Assembly: GCF_041080675.1 (NCBI RefSeq)
Contig: NZ_CP163520.1
Location: 6,911,501-6,975,500, forward strand
From: Streptomyces sp. cg36
GTDB lineage: Bacteria > Actinomycetota > Actinomycetes > Streptomycetales > Streptomycetaceae
Direction of reading: 5' to 3'
DNA: 64,000 nucleotides
Shown here: positions 16,249 to 25,203 of the stretch, piece by piece
How positions within the stretch are numbered: position 1 is the first letter of the stretch
How the letters are laid out: every line of letters begins with the position of its first letter
Notes under the pieces: generated by a model
What the model was told of the DNA's origin: nothing
The model's input: the letters and a program-made list of their open reading frames with translations, nothing else
Database searches by the model: none
Translations under genes and position numbers: made by a program

Positions 16249-17211
16249 ATGCAGACCGACCTCGTAGCCGCGCTCGACATCGGCGGCACCAAGATCGCCG
16301 GAGCGCTGGTGGACGCCGGTGGCGCACTGCTCGTACGGACGCGGCGGTCGACCCCGGCGCGCGAGAGCGGCGAGACGGTGGCGCGGGCCGTCGACGAGGT
16401 CCTGGCCGACCTGGCCGGATCCGCCCTGTGGCCGCGGGTCACGGCGGTCGGCATCGGCAGCGCGGGCCCGGTGGACGCCTCCCGGGGGACGGTCAGCCCG
16501 GTGAACATCCCGGGCTGGCGCGACTTCGCGCTGGTCGAGCGGGTGCGGGCGGCGACCGGCGGGCTGCCGGTCGAGCTGGTGGGCGACGGCGTGGCGATGA
16601 CCGCCGCCGAGCACTGGCTGGGCGCCGCGCGCGGCTACGACAACGCGCTGTGCATGGTGGTCTCCACCGGCGTCGGCGGCGGCCTGATCCTCGGCGGCCG
16701 GCTGCACGCGGGCCCCACGGGCAACGCGGGCCACATCGGGCACATCAGCGTCGACCTGGACGGCGACCCCTGCCCGTGCGGGGCGCGCGGCTGTGTGGAG
16801 CGGATCGCCAGCGGCCCCAACATCGCGCGCCGCGCCCTGGCGGGCGGCTGGACGCCGGGCGGCGACGGGGACGCCTCGGCCGCGGCGGTGGCGGCGGCGG
16901 CCCGGGCCGGGCACCCGGTCGCGGTGGCCTCCTTCGAGCGGGCCGCCCAGGCGCTGGCGGCGGGCATCGCGGCGACCGCGACCCTGACGGAGATCGGCGT
17001 CGCGGTGATCGGCGGGGGAGTGGCCGGGGCGGGCGAGGTGCTCTTCGCGCCGCTGCGCCGGGCGCTGCACGAGTACGCCACGCTCTCCTTCGTCCAGGGG
17101 CTCAGGGTCGCCCCGGCCCAGATGGGCAACGACGCCGGTCTGGTGGGAGCCGCGGCAGCCGCCATGAGTGCTCCGACGACTTCGCGTCCGGCGGTGCGCG
17201 CCGGACGGTGA
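16249..17211 (+). CDS. ROK-family sugar kinase
   Basis: This encodes 320 residues of an ATP-dependent kinase of glucose-type sugars or N-acetyl-hexosamines. The phosphate-binding motif ALDIGGTKIAGA is at residues 8-19. The catalytic/sugar region includes NIPGWRDF, STGVGGGLI and GHIGHISVD. The zinc-binding signature CPCGARGCVE lies near residues 175-184. It has no N-terminal winged helix, so it is an enzyme rather than a ROK repressor. The ATG has CAGGAG upstream. It lies downstream of a LacI operator and 216 bases before a sugar ABC transporter, which suggests phosphorylation of the imported sugar. Confidence 0.87.
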   Translation: MQTDLVAALDIGGTKIAGALVDAGGALLVRTRRSTPARESGETVARAVDEVLADLAGSALWPRVTAVGIGSAGPVDASRGTVSPVNIPGWRDFALVERVRAATGGLPVELVGDGVAMTAAEHWLGAARGYDNALCMVVSTGVGGGLILGGRLHAGPTGNAGHIGHISVDLDGDPCPCGARGCVERIASGPNIARRALAGGWTPGGDGDASAAAVAAAARAGHPVAVASFERAAQALAAGIAATATLTEIGVAVIGGGVAGAGEVLFAPLRRALHEYATLSFVQGLRVAPAQMGNDAGLVGAAAAAMSAPTTSRPAVRAGR

Positions 17212-17317
17212 CCGCTCCCCACCTTCCGCCGAATTGGGGGCAGATGAGCCGGGAAGACATCGGATCTGCTGGCGAGCGTTTGCGGTAGAGCTTGTTGGAG
17301 TCTGTTGGAATAGAACT

Positions 17318-17330
17318 GGTAACGGTTACC
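17318..17330 (+). promoter_or_regulatory. Palindromic operator upstream of the sugar transporter
   Basis: GGTAAC-G-GTTACC is a perfect inverted repeat with one central base. It lies about 20 bases upstream of the -35-like TTGACG. It differs in sequence and symmetry from the palindrome at 16173. Confidence 0.55.
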
Positions 17331-17349
17331 CGGAGTCCCGTCAAAACCC

Positions 17350-17378
17350 TTGACGTCCCCCTGAGTTGGGGGTGTGAT
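17350..17378 (+). promoter_or_regulatory. Probable promoter of the sugar ABC transporter operon
   Basis: TTGACG (17350-17355) and TGTGAT (17373-17378) are 17 bases apart; the spacer contains a short CCCCC/GGGGG hairpin. It lies 50 bases before the lipoprotein gene. Confidence 0.4.
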
Positions 17379-17427
17379 CCAAGCCACGCGTTCGGTTGTG
17401 TTGGGTTGCACCCCGAAGGAGGGGGAC

Positions 17428-18777
17428 ATGGCTCAGTCATCGTTCAAAGGTCCCGCAGTGCCCGGGAGCGTGGCAGGACATCGGATGTCCCGGCGCACTC
17501 TGCTGCGGAGTGCGGCCTTCGGCGCCGGGGCGGTCACCCTCCCCTCGCTCCTCTCCGCGTGCGACAGCGGCCCCGGCGGCGACGCCAAGACGGTCAGGCT
17601 GGGGTCCAACTCGTCCGACGCGGTCCCGAAGAAGGCGTTCGCCGACGTCTTCGCGGCCTACGGGAAGCAGTCCAAGGAGGGCCGGACGGTCAAGGTCAAC
17701 ACCGTTGACCACAACACCTTCCAGGAGAACATCAACCGCTATCTCCAGGGCAAGCCGGACGACGTGTTCATGTGGTTCGCCGGGAACCGCATGCAGTTCT
17801 TCGCCAAGAAGGGGCTGCTGCACGACATCAGCGACCTGTGGCAGGGCTTCCAGGGCTTCTCCCCGGCGCTGAAGGCGCAGTCGACGGGCGAGGACGGCAA
17901 GCAGTACCTGGTCCCCTTCTACTACTACCCGTGGGCCGTCTTCCACCGCAGGAGCGTCTTCCAGCAGCACGGCTACCAGGCGCCGAAGACCCTCGACGAG
18001 TACGTGGCGCTCGCCCGGCAGATGCAGAAGGACAAGCTCGTACCGATCGCGTTCAGCGACAAGGACGGCTGGCCCGTGATGGGCACCTTCGACTACCTCA
18101 ACATGCGGACCAACGGATACGAGTTCCACCGCGACCTCATGGCGGGCAAGGAGGCGTGGACGGACAAGCGCGTCAAGGAGGTCTTCGACACCTGGCGCCG
18201 GCTCCTTCCGTACTGCCAGAAGGGCGCCAACGGCCGCACCTGGCAGGAGGCCGCCCAGAGCCTGCAGAAGCGGGAGACGGGCATGGCGGTGTTCGGACTG
18301 CCGCACGCGGGGCAGCAGTTCCCGGCCGCCGAGCAGGACGACATCGACTTCTTCCCGTTCCCCGTCATCGACCCCGCGCACGGGCAGGACGCGGTGGAGG
18401 CGCCCATCGACGGGTTCCTGCTCGCCAAGAACGCCAAGAACCTGAAGAACGCCAAGAACATGGCGAGCGCGAAGGACCTCCTGACCTGGCTGGCGACCGC
18501 CACGGCGGAGAACACCTACCTCGCCGGCGACCCCAGCAACGTCGCGGTCAACAGCGGGGCCGACACCGCCAAGTACAGCGCGCTGCAGAAGAAGTCGATG
18601 GAGCTGATCTCGGGCGCCAAGCAGATCTCGCAGTTCATGGACCGCGACACCCGGCCGGACTTCTCCTCGACCGTGATGATCCCGGCCCTCCAGCGGTTCG
18701 TCGGCAACCCGAACGACGTGGACGGGCTCGTCAACGACATCGAGCGGCAGAAGAAGACCATCTTCGCGGCCGACTGA
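17428..18777 (+). CDS. Sugar ABC transporter substrate-binding lipoprotein (CUT1)
   Basis: This encodes 449 residues. The signal sequence has a twin-arginine-like SRRTLLRSA and ends in a lipobox LLSAC with the modified cysteine at residue 45, so export through Tat and lipid anchoring is likely. The mature part is an MsmE/MalE-type binding protein, with YYYYPWAVFHRRSV and a carbohydrate-binding region rich in Trp and Tyr. A lysine-rich run KNAKNLKNAKNMASAKD lies near residue 335. AAGGAGGGGG precedes the ATG. It is the first gene of a transporter operon with two permeases. The ligand cannot be told from sequence; the neighbouring ROK kinase and LacI gene suggest a hexose or aminosugar oligomer. 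Confidence 0.9.
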   Translation: MAQSSFKGPAVPGSVAGHRMSRRTLLRSAAFGAGAVTLPSLLSACDSGPGGDAKTVRLGSNSSDAVPKKAFADVFAAYGKQSKEGRTVKVNTVDHNTFQENINRYLQGKPDDVFMWFAGNRMQFFAKKGLLHDISDLWQGFQGFSPALKAQSTGEDGKQYLVPFYYYPWAVFHRRSVFQQHGYQAPKTLDEYVALARQMQKDKLVPIAFSDKDGWPVMGTFDYLNMRTNGYEFHRDLMAGKEAWTDKRVKEVFDTWRRLLPYCQKGANGRTWQEAAQSLQKRETGMAVFGLPHAGQQFPAAEQDDIDFFPFPVIDPAHGQDAVEAPIDGFLLAKNAKNLKNAKNMASAKDLLTWLATATAENTYLAGDPSNVAVNSGADTAKYSALQKKSMELISGAKQISQFMDRDTRPDFSSTVMIPALQRFVGNPNDVDGLVNDIERQKKTIFAAD

Positions 18778-18842
18778 CGGCCGCCGGCCGCGCACCCGGC
18801 CACCCACCGGCCCTCTCCCGCACCGACTTGGAGTACTCAGCC

Positions 18843-19757
18843 GTGGCGCTCATCTCCGCACGGCGCGCCGGACGACGAGGGGCGCGGCGGTTCACCGCCC
18901 GCGACCTCGTCGTCCTCGGCGTGCTGCTGGGCATACCCGTCCTGCTCGACCTCGCCATCGTGTGGGGCCCGGCCCTCGCCTCCGTCGTCCTCTCCTTCAC
19001 CAGCTGGGACGGGATCGGCGACATCAAGTGGGTCGGTACGCAGAACTACACCGACATCTTCACCAACTACCCGCCGTTCTGGCCGGCCGTCCGCCACAAC
19101 CTGCTGTGGCTGGCCTTCCTCGGGCTGGTCGCCGTCCCGTTCGGGCTGCTGCTCGCGGTGCTGATCGACCGGGGCGTCCGGTTCAGCCGGTTCTACCAGT
19201 CGACCCTCTACATGCCCGTCGTGCTCTCGCTGGCCGTCGTCGGCTTCATCGCCCAACTGGTCTTCTCCCGCGACCAGGGCGCCCTCAACGCGCTCGTCGG
19301 CGACAAGCAGAACCCGACCGACTGGCTGGGCGATCCGCACCTCAACATCTGGATGATCCTGCTGGCCGCCGCCTGGCGGCACACGGGCTATGTGATGATC
19401 CTCTACCTCGCCGGGCTCAAGGCCGTCGACCCGACGCTCAAGGAAGCGGCGGCCATCGACGGGGCCGGGGAGGCCCAGACGTTCTTCCGGGTCGTGCTGC
19501 CGACCCTGCGCCCGGTCAATGTGATCGTCGGCGTGATCACCGTCATCGAGTCACTGCGCGCCTTCGACATCGTCTACGCGGTCAACCACGGCCGCAACGG
19601 CCTCGAAGTGCTCTCCGTGCTCGTCACCGACAACATCATCGGCGAGGCCAGCCGCATCGGCTTCGGCTCCGCCATCGCCGTCGTGCTGCTGACCGTCTCC
19701 CTCGGGTTCGTCGTGACGTACCTGGTCCAGGAGATCCGAGGGGAGAAGAGCCGATGA
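18843..19757 (+). CDS. Sugar ABC transporter permease (MalF-type)
   Basis: This encodes 304 residues with six predicted membrane helices. The cytoplasmic EAA loop reads EAAAIDGAGEAQTFFRVVLP near the C-terminus and docks the ATPase. The GTG at 18843 has GGAG upstream. It follows the binding-protein gene by 65 bases and overlaps the second permease start by four bases (ATGA), giving coupled translation. Confidence 0.92.
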   Translation: MALISARRAGRRGARRFTARDLVVLGVLLGIPVLLDLAIVWGPALASVVLSFTSWDGIGDIKWVGTQNYTDIFTNYPPFWPAVRHNLLWLAFLGLVAVPFGLLLAVLIDRGVRFSRFYQSTLYMPVVLSLAVVGFIAQLVFSRDQGALNALVGDKQNPTDWLGDPHLNIWMILLAAAWRHTGYVMILYLAGLKAVDPTLKEAAAIDGAGEAQTFFRVVLPTLRPVNVIVGVITVIESLRAFDIVYAVNHGRNGLEVLSVLVTDNIIGEASRIGFGSAIAVVLLTVSLGFVVTYLVQEIRGEKSR

Positions 19758-20677
19758 CCGTGGACACCGCACCGATCGCCCCCGCCGCCGCCCCGCCCGC
19801 GCCGCCCCCGGCCCGGCGCCGCCGGGTCCGTCCCGGGCGGCTGGGCGTGCACGCCTTCCTGATGGCCGTCTCGCTCGCCTTCCTCGCCCCGCTGCTGCTC
19901 GCGGTGTACGCCTCGCTGCGGCCGTACGAGGAGACGTCGAAGGACGGCTACTTCTCGCTCCCCAAGCACCTCTCGTTCGCCTACTACCGGCAGGCGTTCA
20001 GCGACTCCGGCATGACGAAGTACTTCGTCAACACGCTGATCATCGCGGTGCCGGGCGTGCTGGTGACGCTCTTCCTCGCCTCGTTCGTGGCCTTCGCCGT
20101 CTCCCGGCTGCGGCTGCGCGGCGGCATCGTGCTCCTGATGCTGTTCACGGCGGGCAACCTGCTGCCCCAGCAGGTCATCGTGACGCCGCTGTACGTGCTG
20201 TTCAACCGCATCCCGCTGCCGTACTGGATGTCCGACTCGATGACGATGTTCGACTCGTACTGGGCCGTCATCGCCGTGCAGATCGGCTTCCAGATCGGGT
20301 TCTGCGTCTTCGTGCTGGCGAACTTCATGCGGACGCTGCCGCAAGAGATCCTGGAGGCGGCGATCGTGGACGGCGCGGGCGTGTGGACCCAGTACTGGCG
20401 CATCACGCTGCCGCTGTGCCGCCCGGCGCTGGCGGCCCTGGCCACGCTCCAGTTCACCTGGATGTACAACGACTTCCTGTGGGCGCTGGTCTTCATGTCC
20501 GACGGCGACAAGCTCCCGATCACCTCGGCCCTCAACAACCTGCGCGGCCAGTTCTTCACCGACTACAACCTGTTGGCGGCGGGCTCCGTGATCGTGGCCC
20601 TGCCGACCCTGCTGGTGTTCCTGGTGCTCCAGCGCCACTTCATCGCGGGCCTGACGCTGGGGTCGAGCAAGGGCTAG
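19754..20677 (+). CDS. Sugar ABC transporter permease (MalG-type)
   Basis: This encodes 307 residues: an Ala/Pro-rich cytoplasmic N-terminus, then six membrane helices, with the EAA loop EAAIVDGAGVWTQYWRITLP. Start and previous stop share ATGA. No ATP-binding subunit gene follows. In Streptomyces many CUT1 transporters share the multi-use ATPase MsiK encoded elsewhere, so the system is probably complete as three genes. Confidence 0.92.
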   Translation: MTVDTAPIAPAAAPPAPPPARRRRVRPGRLGVHAFLMAVSLAFLAPLLLAVYASLRPYEETSKDGYFSLPKHLSFAYYRQAFSDSGMTKYFVNTLIIAVPGVLVTLFLASFVAFAVSRLRLRGGIVLLMLFTAGNLLPQQVIVTPLYVLFNRIPLPYWMSDSMTMFDSYWAVIAVQIGFQIGFCVFVLANFMRTLPQEILEAAIVDGAGVWTQYWRITLPLCRPALAALATLQFTWMYNDFLWALVFMSDGDKLPITSALNNLRGQFFTDYNLLAAGSVIVALPTLLVFLVLQRHFIAGLTLGSSKG

Positions 20678-20739
20678 GGCCCGTCCGGCGGATCATGGCC
20701 GGGGCGGGGGGACGGTCCTCGCCGCGCCCCACACGCTCA

Positions 20740-20768
20740 CCGGAGGCGGCTCAGTGGGCCGCCTCCGG
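20740..20768. terminator. Hairpin terminator overlapping the stop of the 58-residue gene
   Basis: Perfect 11-bp arms CCGGAGGCGGC (20740-20750) and GCCGCCTCCGG (20758-20768) with a 7-base loop, between the convergent permease and small-protein genes. It could stop transcription from both sides. Confidence 0.65.
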
Positions 20769-20927
20769 CGCGTACTGGCGCACGACCACCAGGAACGCGT
20801 CGGACTCCAGGTCCATCACGACCTCCGCCGCGACGCCCTCGTGCCTGCGGTCGCGCGCGAACTCCTCGGCGGGCCAGCTGCCGCGCGGGTCCCCGGCGGG
20901 AAAGCGTTCCAGCACTGTACGACGCAT
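20751..20927 (-). CDS. 58-residue conserved-looking hypothetical protein
   Basis: A short soluble acidic protein beginning MRRTVLERFPAGDPRG and containing WPAEEFARD and VVMDLESDAFLVVVRQ. GAGGGGG lies about eight bases before the ATG, and codon bias is normal for the genome. The middle has alternating hydrophobic residues suggesting two beta strands. No function was recognised. It is alone on its strand here, with a hairpin at its stop. Confidence 0.6.
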   Translation of the reverse strand: MRRTVLERFPAGDPRGSWPAEEFARDRRHEGVAAEVVMDLESDAFLVVVRQYAPEAAH

Positions 20928-21167
20928 CCGTCGCACCCCCTCGTTCTCGTCCGGCACACGCACAACGACAGCCCCATCGCGTGCGTTACGGCCCCCCGTG
21001 GCCGGTGCCCCGCACTCAAGGACGCCGTGCGCCCGCGAAACGTCGCAACCGGTGTGCAACGGGCGCGCCACAGCTGTGCGCATGGTCAGGGGCCCCGGTT
21101 CCGCGCGCGGGTTTCCGTGGCACTCTGTTGCGGGCAATCCACTGGGGGCTATGGAAGAGGGGGAACC

Positions 21168-22205
21168 GTGATCATCTGGATCAACGGTGCGTTCGGCGCG
21201 GGCAAGACCAGCACCGCGCGCGAACTGGTCGACCTGATCCCGGACAGCACCTTGTACGACCCCGAAGTGATCGGCGGCGCACTGCGGTACCTGCTGCCGC
21301 AGAAACGGCTCGCCGAGGTGGGCGACTACCAGGACCTGCCGATCTGGCGGCGACTGGTGGTGGACGGCGCCGCCGCGATGCTGGCGGAGCTGGGCGGCGT
21401 CCTCGTGGTGCCGATGACGCTGCTGCGCCAGGAGTACCGCGACGAGATCTTCGGCGGGCTCGCCTCCCGCCGCATACCGGTCCGGCACGTGCTCCTGACG
21501 CATGAGGAAACGATCCTGCGGGCGCGGATAGCGGCCCGCGTCGAAGTACCCGACGACCCCGAGGCGAGCGAACGCTGCCGCCAGTGGGCGTACGAGCACA
21601 TCGAGCCCTACCGCGCCGCCCTCGGGTGGCTGCGCGAGGACGCCCACGTCCTCGACAACGGCGCCCTCACCCCGCGCCAGAGCGCCGAGCACATCGCCGA
21701 CGCCGTGCGCACCGGGGCCGCGCCCGTCTGCGAGATCGTCCAGACGCCGGAGCCGACCGCCGAGACGCTCGCCGCCGGAGTGCTGCTCTTCGACGAGAGC
21801 GACCGGGTCCTCCTGGTGGATCCGACGTACAAGCCGGGCTGGGAGTTCCCCGGCGGCGTGGTGGAGCGCGGCGAGGCGCCCGCGCGCGCGGGCATGCGCG
21901 AGGTGGAGGAGGAGATCGGCATCCGGCTCGGCCGGGTACCGAGGCTGCTCGTCGTCGACTGGGAACCGCCCGCACCGCCCGCGTACGGCGGGCTGCGGCT
22001 GCTCTTCGACGGCGGACGCCTCGACCGGGCCGAGGCCGGGCAGGTGCTGCTCCCCGGCTCGGAGCTGCGCGGCTGGCGGTTCGTCGCCGAGGACGAGGCG
22101 TCGCGCCTGCTGCCGCCGGTCCGCTACGAACGCCTGCGCTGGGCGCTGAAGGCACGCGAGAAGTCGACCGTCTTCAACCTGGAGGCGGGGGTGCCGGTCG
22201 GGTGA
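21168..22205 (+). CDS. Fusion of P-loop (AAA/kinase-like) domain and NUDIX hydrolase
   Basis: This encodes 345 residues. Residues 1 to about 175 form a P-loop NTPase: Walker A in INGAFGAGKTSTA (Lys13), typical of small-molecule or antibiotic-inactivating kinases and adenylate kinase-like folds. After a short link, residues about 195-340 form a NUDIX domain whose box GGVVERGEAPARAGMREVEEE, completed by IGI, fits the Gx5Ex7REUxEExGU consensus exactly. GAGGGGGAA precedes the GTG start. The two domains suggest phosphorylation and pyrophosphate hydrolysis on related nucleotide substrates; which ones is unknown. The gene is monocistronic and ends in a strong terminator. Confidence 0.85.
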   Translation: MIIWINGAFGAGKTSTARELVDLIPDSTLYDPEVIGGALRYLLPQKRLAEVGDYQDLPIWRRLVVDGAAAMLAELGGVLVVPMTLLRQEYRDEIFGGLASRRIPVRHVLLTHEETILRARIAARVEVPDDPEASERCRQWAYEHIEPYRAALGWLREDAHVLDNGALTPRQSAEHIADAVRTGAAPVCEIVQTPEPTAETLAAGVLLFDESDRVLLVDPTYKPGWEFPGGVVERGEAPARAGMREVEEEIGIRLGRVPRLLVVDWEPPAPPAYGGLRLLFDGGRLDRAEAGQVLLPGSELRGWRFVAEDEASRLLPPVRYERLRWALKAREKSTVFNLEAGVPVG

Positions 22206-22211
22206 GCGGGG

Positions 22212-22238
22212 GCGGGGGCGCGGTCTTCGCGCCCCCGC
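22212..22238. terminator. Terminator after the P-loop/NUDIX gene
   Basis: Perfect 11-bp arms GCGGGGGCGCG/CGCGCCCCCGC with a 5-base loop, starting seven bases past the stop. Confidence 0.7.
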
Positions 22239-22318
22239 GCCGCGTCGGGCGGCGGACCGGGTCCGCCGCCCGGAGCCACGCCCCGGCGGTCCCGCCCGCG
22301 GCGCGACCGCCGGAACGC

Positions 22319-22347
22319 GCGCGGCCCTCACGCTTGTGGGGCCGCGC
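22319..22347. terminator. Terminator at the 3' side of the M20 peptidase gene
   Basis: 9-bp arms GCGCGGCCC/GGGCCGCGC with an 11-base loop, 16 bases past the stop of the minus-strand peptidase gene. Confidence 0.5.
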
Positions 22348-22362
22348 ACGCCCGGCCTGCCC

Positions 22363-23727
22363 TCACGCCTGCTTGGAGCGCGCGTAGTTGACCAGGAAGT
22401 GCGCCTCGGCGACCGACAGCCGCTCCAGCTCCTGCGGGGAGACGCTCTCGTTCACCGCGTGGATCTGCGCCTCCGGCTCGCTCAGACCGATCAGCAGGAT
22501 CTCGGCCTTCGGGTAGAGCGCGGCGAGCGTGTTGCAGAGCGGGATCGAGCCGCCCATGCCCGACGACTGCATCTCCTCGCCCGGGTAGGCGATCCGCATG
22601 GCCTCGGCCATCGAGGTGTACGCGGGGCTGGTGATGTCCGCGCGGAACGGCTGGCCCTGCCCGACCTGCTCGAAGGAGACCCGGGCGTTCCACGGCGTGT
22701 GCTTCTCGACGTGCGCGAACAGCAGCTTGGTCGCCTCGGCGGCGTCCACCCCCGGCGGCACCCGCAGGCTGATCTGGGCCCGCGCGCTCGCCGGGATCGA
22801 CGGGGTCGCGCCCGCCACCGGGTGGCAGTCGATGCCGATCACGGTCACGGCCGGACGCGCCCAGATGCGGTCCGCGACCGTACCGGTGCCGGGCAGCGCC
22901 ACCCCGTCCAGGACCTTGGCGTCCTTGCGGAACTCCTCCTCCGGGTACTGCAGCCCCTCCCACGCGGAGTCGGCGGCCAGCCCGTCGATCACCGTCTGGC
23001 CGTTCTCGTCGCGCAGCGAGTCCAGTACGCGGATCAGCGCCGCAAGGGCGTCCGGCGCGGCGCCGCCGAACTGGCCCGAGTGCAGGTTGCCTTCGAGCGT
23101 GTCCACGCGCACCCGGATCATCGTCATGCCGCGCAGGGTCGCGGTGACCGTCGGCAGACCGACCCGGAAGTTGCCGGTGTCGCCGATGACGATGGCGTCG
23201 GAGGTCAGCAGCTCGGGGTGGGCCTCGGCGTACCGCTCAAGACCGCCCGTGCCCTGCTCCTCCGAGCCCTCCACGATCACCTTCACGGAGACCGGGACGC
23301 CGCCGTTGGCCTTGAGGGCGCGCAGCGCGAGCAGGTGCATGATGAACCCGCCCTTGCAGTCGGCGGCCCCGCGTCCGTACCAGCGCCCGTCGCGCTCGGT
23401 CAGCTCGAACGGCGGGCTCAGCCACGCCGACTCGTCCAGCATCGGCTGTACGTCGTAGTGCGCGTACAGCAGCACCGTCGGCGCACCGGCCGGGCCGGGC
23501 AGGAACCCGTAGACCGACTGCGAGCCGTCGGGGGTGTCCAGCAGGGCCACGTCCTGGAAGCCCTCGTCGCGCAGCGCCCCGGCCACCCACGCGGCAGCCG
23601 CCTCGCACTCGCTCCTCGGCGCCACCGCCTCGTCCGCCACCGAATGGAACGCCACCAGTTCGGTGAGCTCCGCCTGGGCGCGGGGCATCAGAGAGGCGAC
23701 GGTCTCGGCGATCGGATTCGCGGTCAT
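22363..23727 (-). CDS. M20-family metallopeptidase (dipeptidase)
   Basis: This encodes 454 residues. M20 enzymes are cytoplasmic di-zinc peptidases that cleave dipeptides or N-acyl amino acids. The metal-site motifs are visible: YAHYDVQP (His and Asp), the GRGAADCKGG aspartate, the catalytic base pair in VEGSEEQGTGG, a later GDTGN ligand region, and a C-terminal His in EAQIHAVNES. The dimerisation lid domain lies between, around RGMTMIRVRVD and NLHSGQFGG. The ATG at 23727 has GAGGAGCG upstream. The length is typical for dipeptidases of the CNDP group. Confidence 0.92.
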   Translation of the reverse strand: MTANPIAETVASLMPRAQAELTELVAFHSVADEAVAPRSECEAAAAWVAGALRDEGFQDVALLDTPDGSQSVYGFLPGPAGAPTVLLYAHYDVQPMLDESAWLSPPFELTERDGRWYGRGAADCKGGFIMHLLALRALKANGGVPVSVKVIVEGSEEQGTGGLERYAEAHPELLTSDAIVIGDTGNFRVGLPTVTATLRGMTMIRVRVDTLEGNLHSGQFGGAAPDALAALIRVLDSLRDENGQTVIDGLAADSAWEGLQYPEEEFRKDAKVLDGVALPGTGTVADRIWARPAVTVIGIDCHPVAGATPSIPASARAQISLRVPPGVDAAEATKLLFAHVEKHTPWNARVSFEQVGQGQPFRADITSPAYTSMAEAMRIAYPGEEMQSSGMGGSIPLCNTLAALYPKAEILLIGLSEPEAQIHAVNESVSPQELERLSVAEAHFLVNYARSKQA

Positions 23728-23897
23728 GGGCACGCTCCTCGTGGGTGCGACGTTGAGGTACACGTACGGACACGCGGGTGCACGCGTTCGTACGGCGAAG
23801 GTACGGCCGATCCTCCCACACGGCGGGTCGGACCTACCGCGCCGTAGGATGCGGTCGTCAGCTGGACCATGGGTCGGATCAGGAGCAGAAGCACATC

Positions 23898-25130
23898 GTG
23901 AGCAGCGAGAACGCAGATGCCGGGACGCAGCACGACGAGCCGGTGGACTCGTCCGTGTGGGATGTCGTCGTGGTCGGCGCCGGACCCGCGGGGGCCTCGG
24001 CGGCCTACGCGGCGGCGGTCGCGGGCCGGCGGGTGCTCCTCCTGGAGAAAGCGGAGCTGCCCCGCTACAAGACGTGCGGCGGCGGCATCATCGGTCCTTC
24101 GCGGGACGCCCTGCCGCCCGGGTTCGAACTGCCCCTGAAGGAGCGGGTGCACGCGGTCACCTTCTCGCTCAACGGCAGGCTCACCCGCACCCGGCGCTCC
24201 AAGCAGATGCTGTTCGGGCTGATCAACCGGCCCGAGTTCGACGCCGGACTGGTCGAGGCCGCCCAGAAGGCGGGTGCCGAACTGCGCACCGGCGTGACCG
24301 TCCAGCGCGTGGAGCAGCACGGCTCGGCGGTGCCCGACCGGCGTACGGTCGCGGTCGTCCTGGTCGGTGGCGAGACCGTCCTCGCGCGCGCGGTCGTGGG
24401 CGCGGACGGCAGCGCCAGCCGCATAGGAGCCCATGTCGGGGTCAAGCTCGACCAGGTGGACCTCGGTCTGGAGGCCGAGATCCCGGTGCCCGCGACGGTC
24501 GCGGAGGACTGGGCGGGCCGGGTGCTGATCGACTGGGGCCCGATGCCGGGGAGTTACGGCTGGGTCTTCCCCAAGGGCGACACGCTCACCGTGGGCGTGA
24601 TCTCGGCCCGGGGCGAGGGCGCCGGCACCAAGCGGTACCTGGAGGACTTCATCGGGCGGCTCGGCCTCGCCGGGTTCGAGCCCGCGATCTCCTCCGGGCA
24701 TCTGACCCGCTGCCGCAGCGACGACTCGCCGCTCTCGCGCGGCCGGGTCCTGGTGTGCGGGGACGCGGCGGGCCTGCTGGAGCCGTGGACCCGCGAGGGC
24801 ATCTCGTTCGCGCTGCGCTCCGGGCGGCTCGCCGGTGAGTGGGCGGTGCGGATCGCGGAGTCGCAGGACGCGGTGGACGCGCGGCGCCAGGCGCTGAACT
24901 ACGCGTTCGCCATCAAGGCGGGCCTCGGTGTGGAGATGGGCGTCGGCCGCCGGATGCTGACGCTGTTCGAGAAGCGTCCGACGATGCTGCACGCGGCGAT
25001 CACCGGCTTCCGCCCGGCCTGGAAGGCGTTCGCGGACATCACCCGGGGCTCCACGACGCTGGCCGGCCTGGTGCGCTCGCACCCGCTGGCCCGTCGCGCG
25101 CTGGACATGGTGGACCGGCGCGAGGCGTAG
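23898..25130 (+). CDS. Geranylgeranyl reductase family FAD-dependent oxidoreductase
   Basis: This encodes 410 residues of a p-hydroxybenzoate-hydroxylase-fold flavoprotein. The FAD dinucleotide motif DVVVVGAGPAGASAA lies near residues 22-36 with LLLEKAELPRYKTCGGG after it, a pattern shared with archaeal and plant geranylgeranyl reductases and menaquinone-reducing MenJ. Later come the VVGADGSASRIG and VLVCGDAAGLLEPWTREGI motifs. It probably saturates isoprenoid chains such as those of menaquinone, although oxidation of other lipids is possible. AGGAGCAG precedes the GTG. The 3' flank carries the 27-bp repeat array. Confidence 0.87.
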   Translation: MSSENADAGTQHDEPVDSSVWDVVVVGAGPAGASAAYAAAVAGRRVLLLEKAELPRYKTCGGGIIGPSRDALPPGFELPLKERVHAVTFSLNGRLTRTRRSKQMLFGLINRPEFDAGLVEAAQKAGAELRTGVTVQRVEQHGSAVPDRRTVAVVLVGGETVLARAVVGADGSASRIGAHVGVKLDQVDLGLEAEIPVPATVAEDWAGRVLIDWGPMPGSYGWVFPKGDTLTVGVISARGEGAGTKRYLEDFIGRLGLAGFEPAISSGHLTRCRSDDSPLSRGRVLVCGDAAGLLEPWTREGISFALRSGRLAGEWAVRIAESQDAVDARRQALNYAFAIKAGLGVEMGVGRRMLTLFEKRPTMLHAAITGFRPAWKAFADITRGSTTLAGLVRSHPLARRALDMVDRREA

Positions 25131-25203
25131 TCCCCGGCGGCGATGAGGGGCGGCTGCGGCGCCGGCCGGTCACGACCCGGCCGGCCTCGTGGGCGTACCC
25201 GGG

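Noticed and set aside
17428..20677. Incomplete ABC transporter
   Set aside because: The missing ATPase is normal for CUT1 systems in Streptomyces, which share MsiK, so it is not counted as a broken operon.
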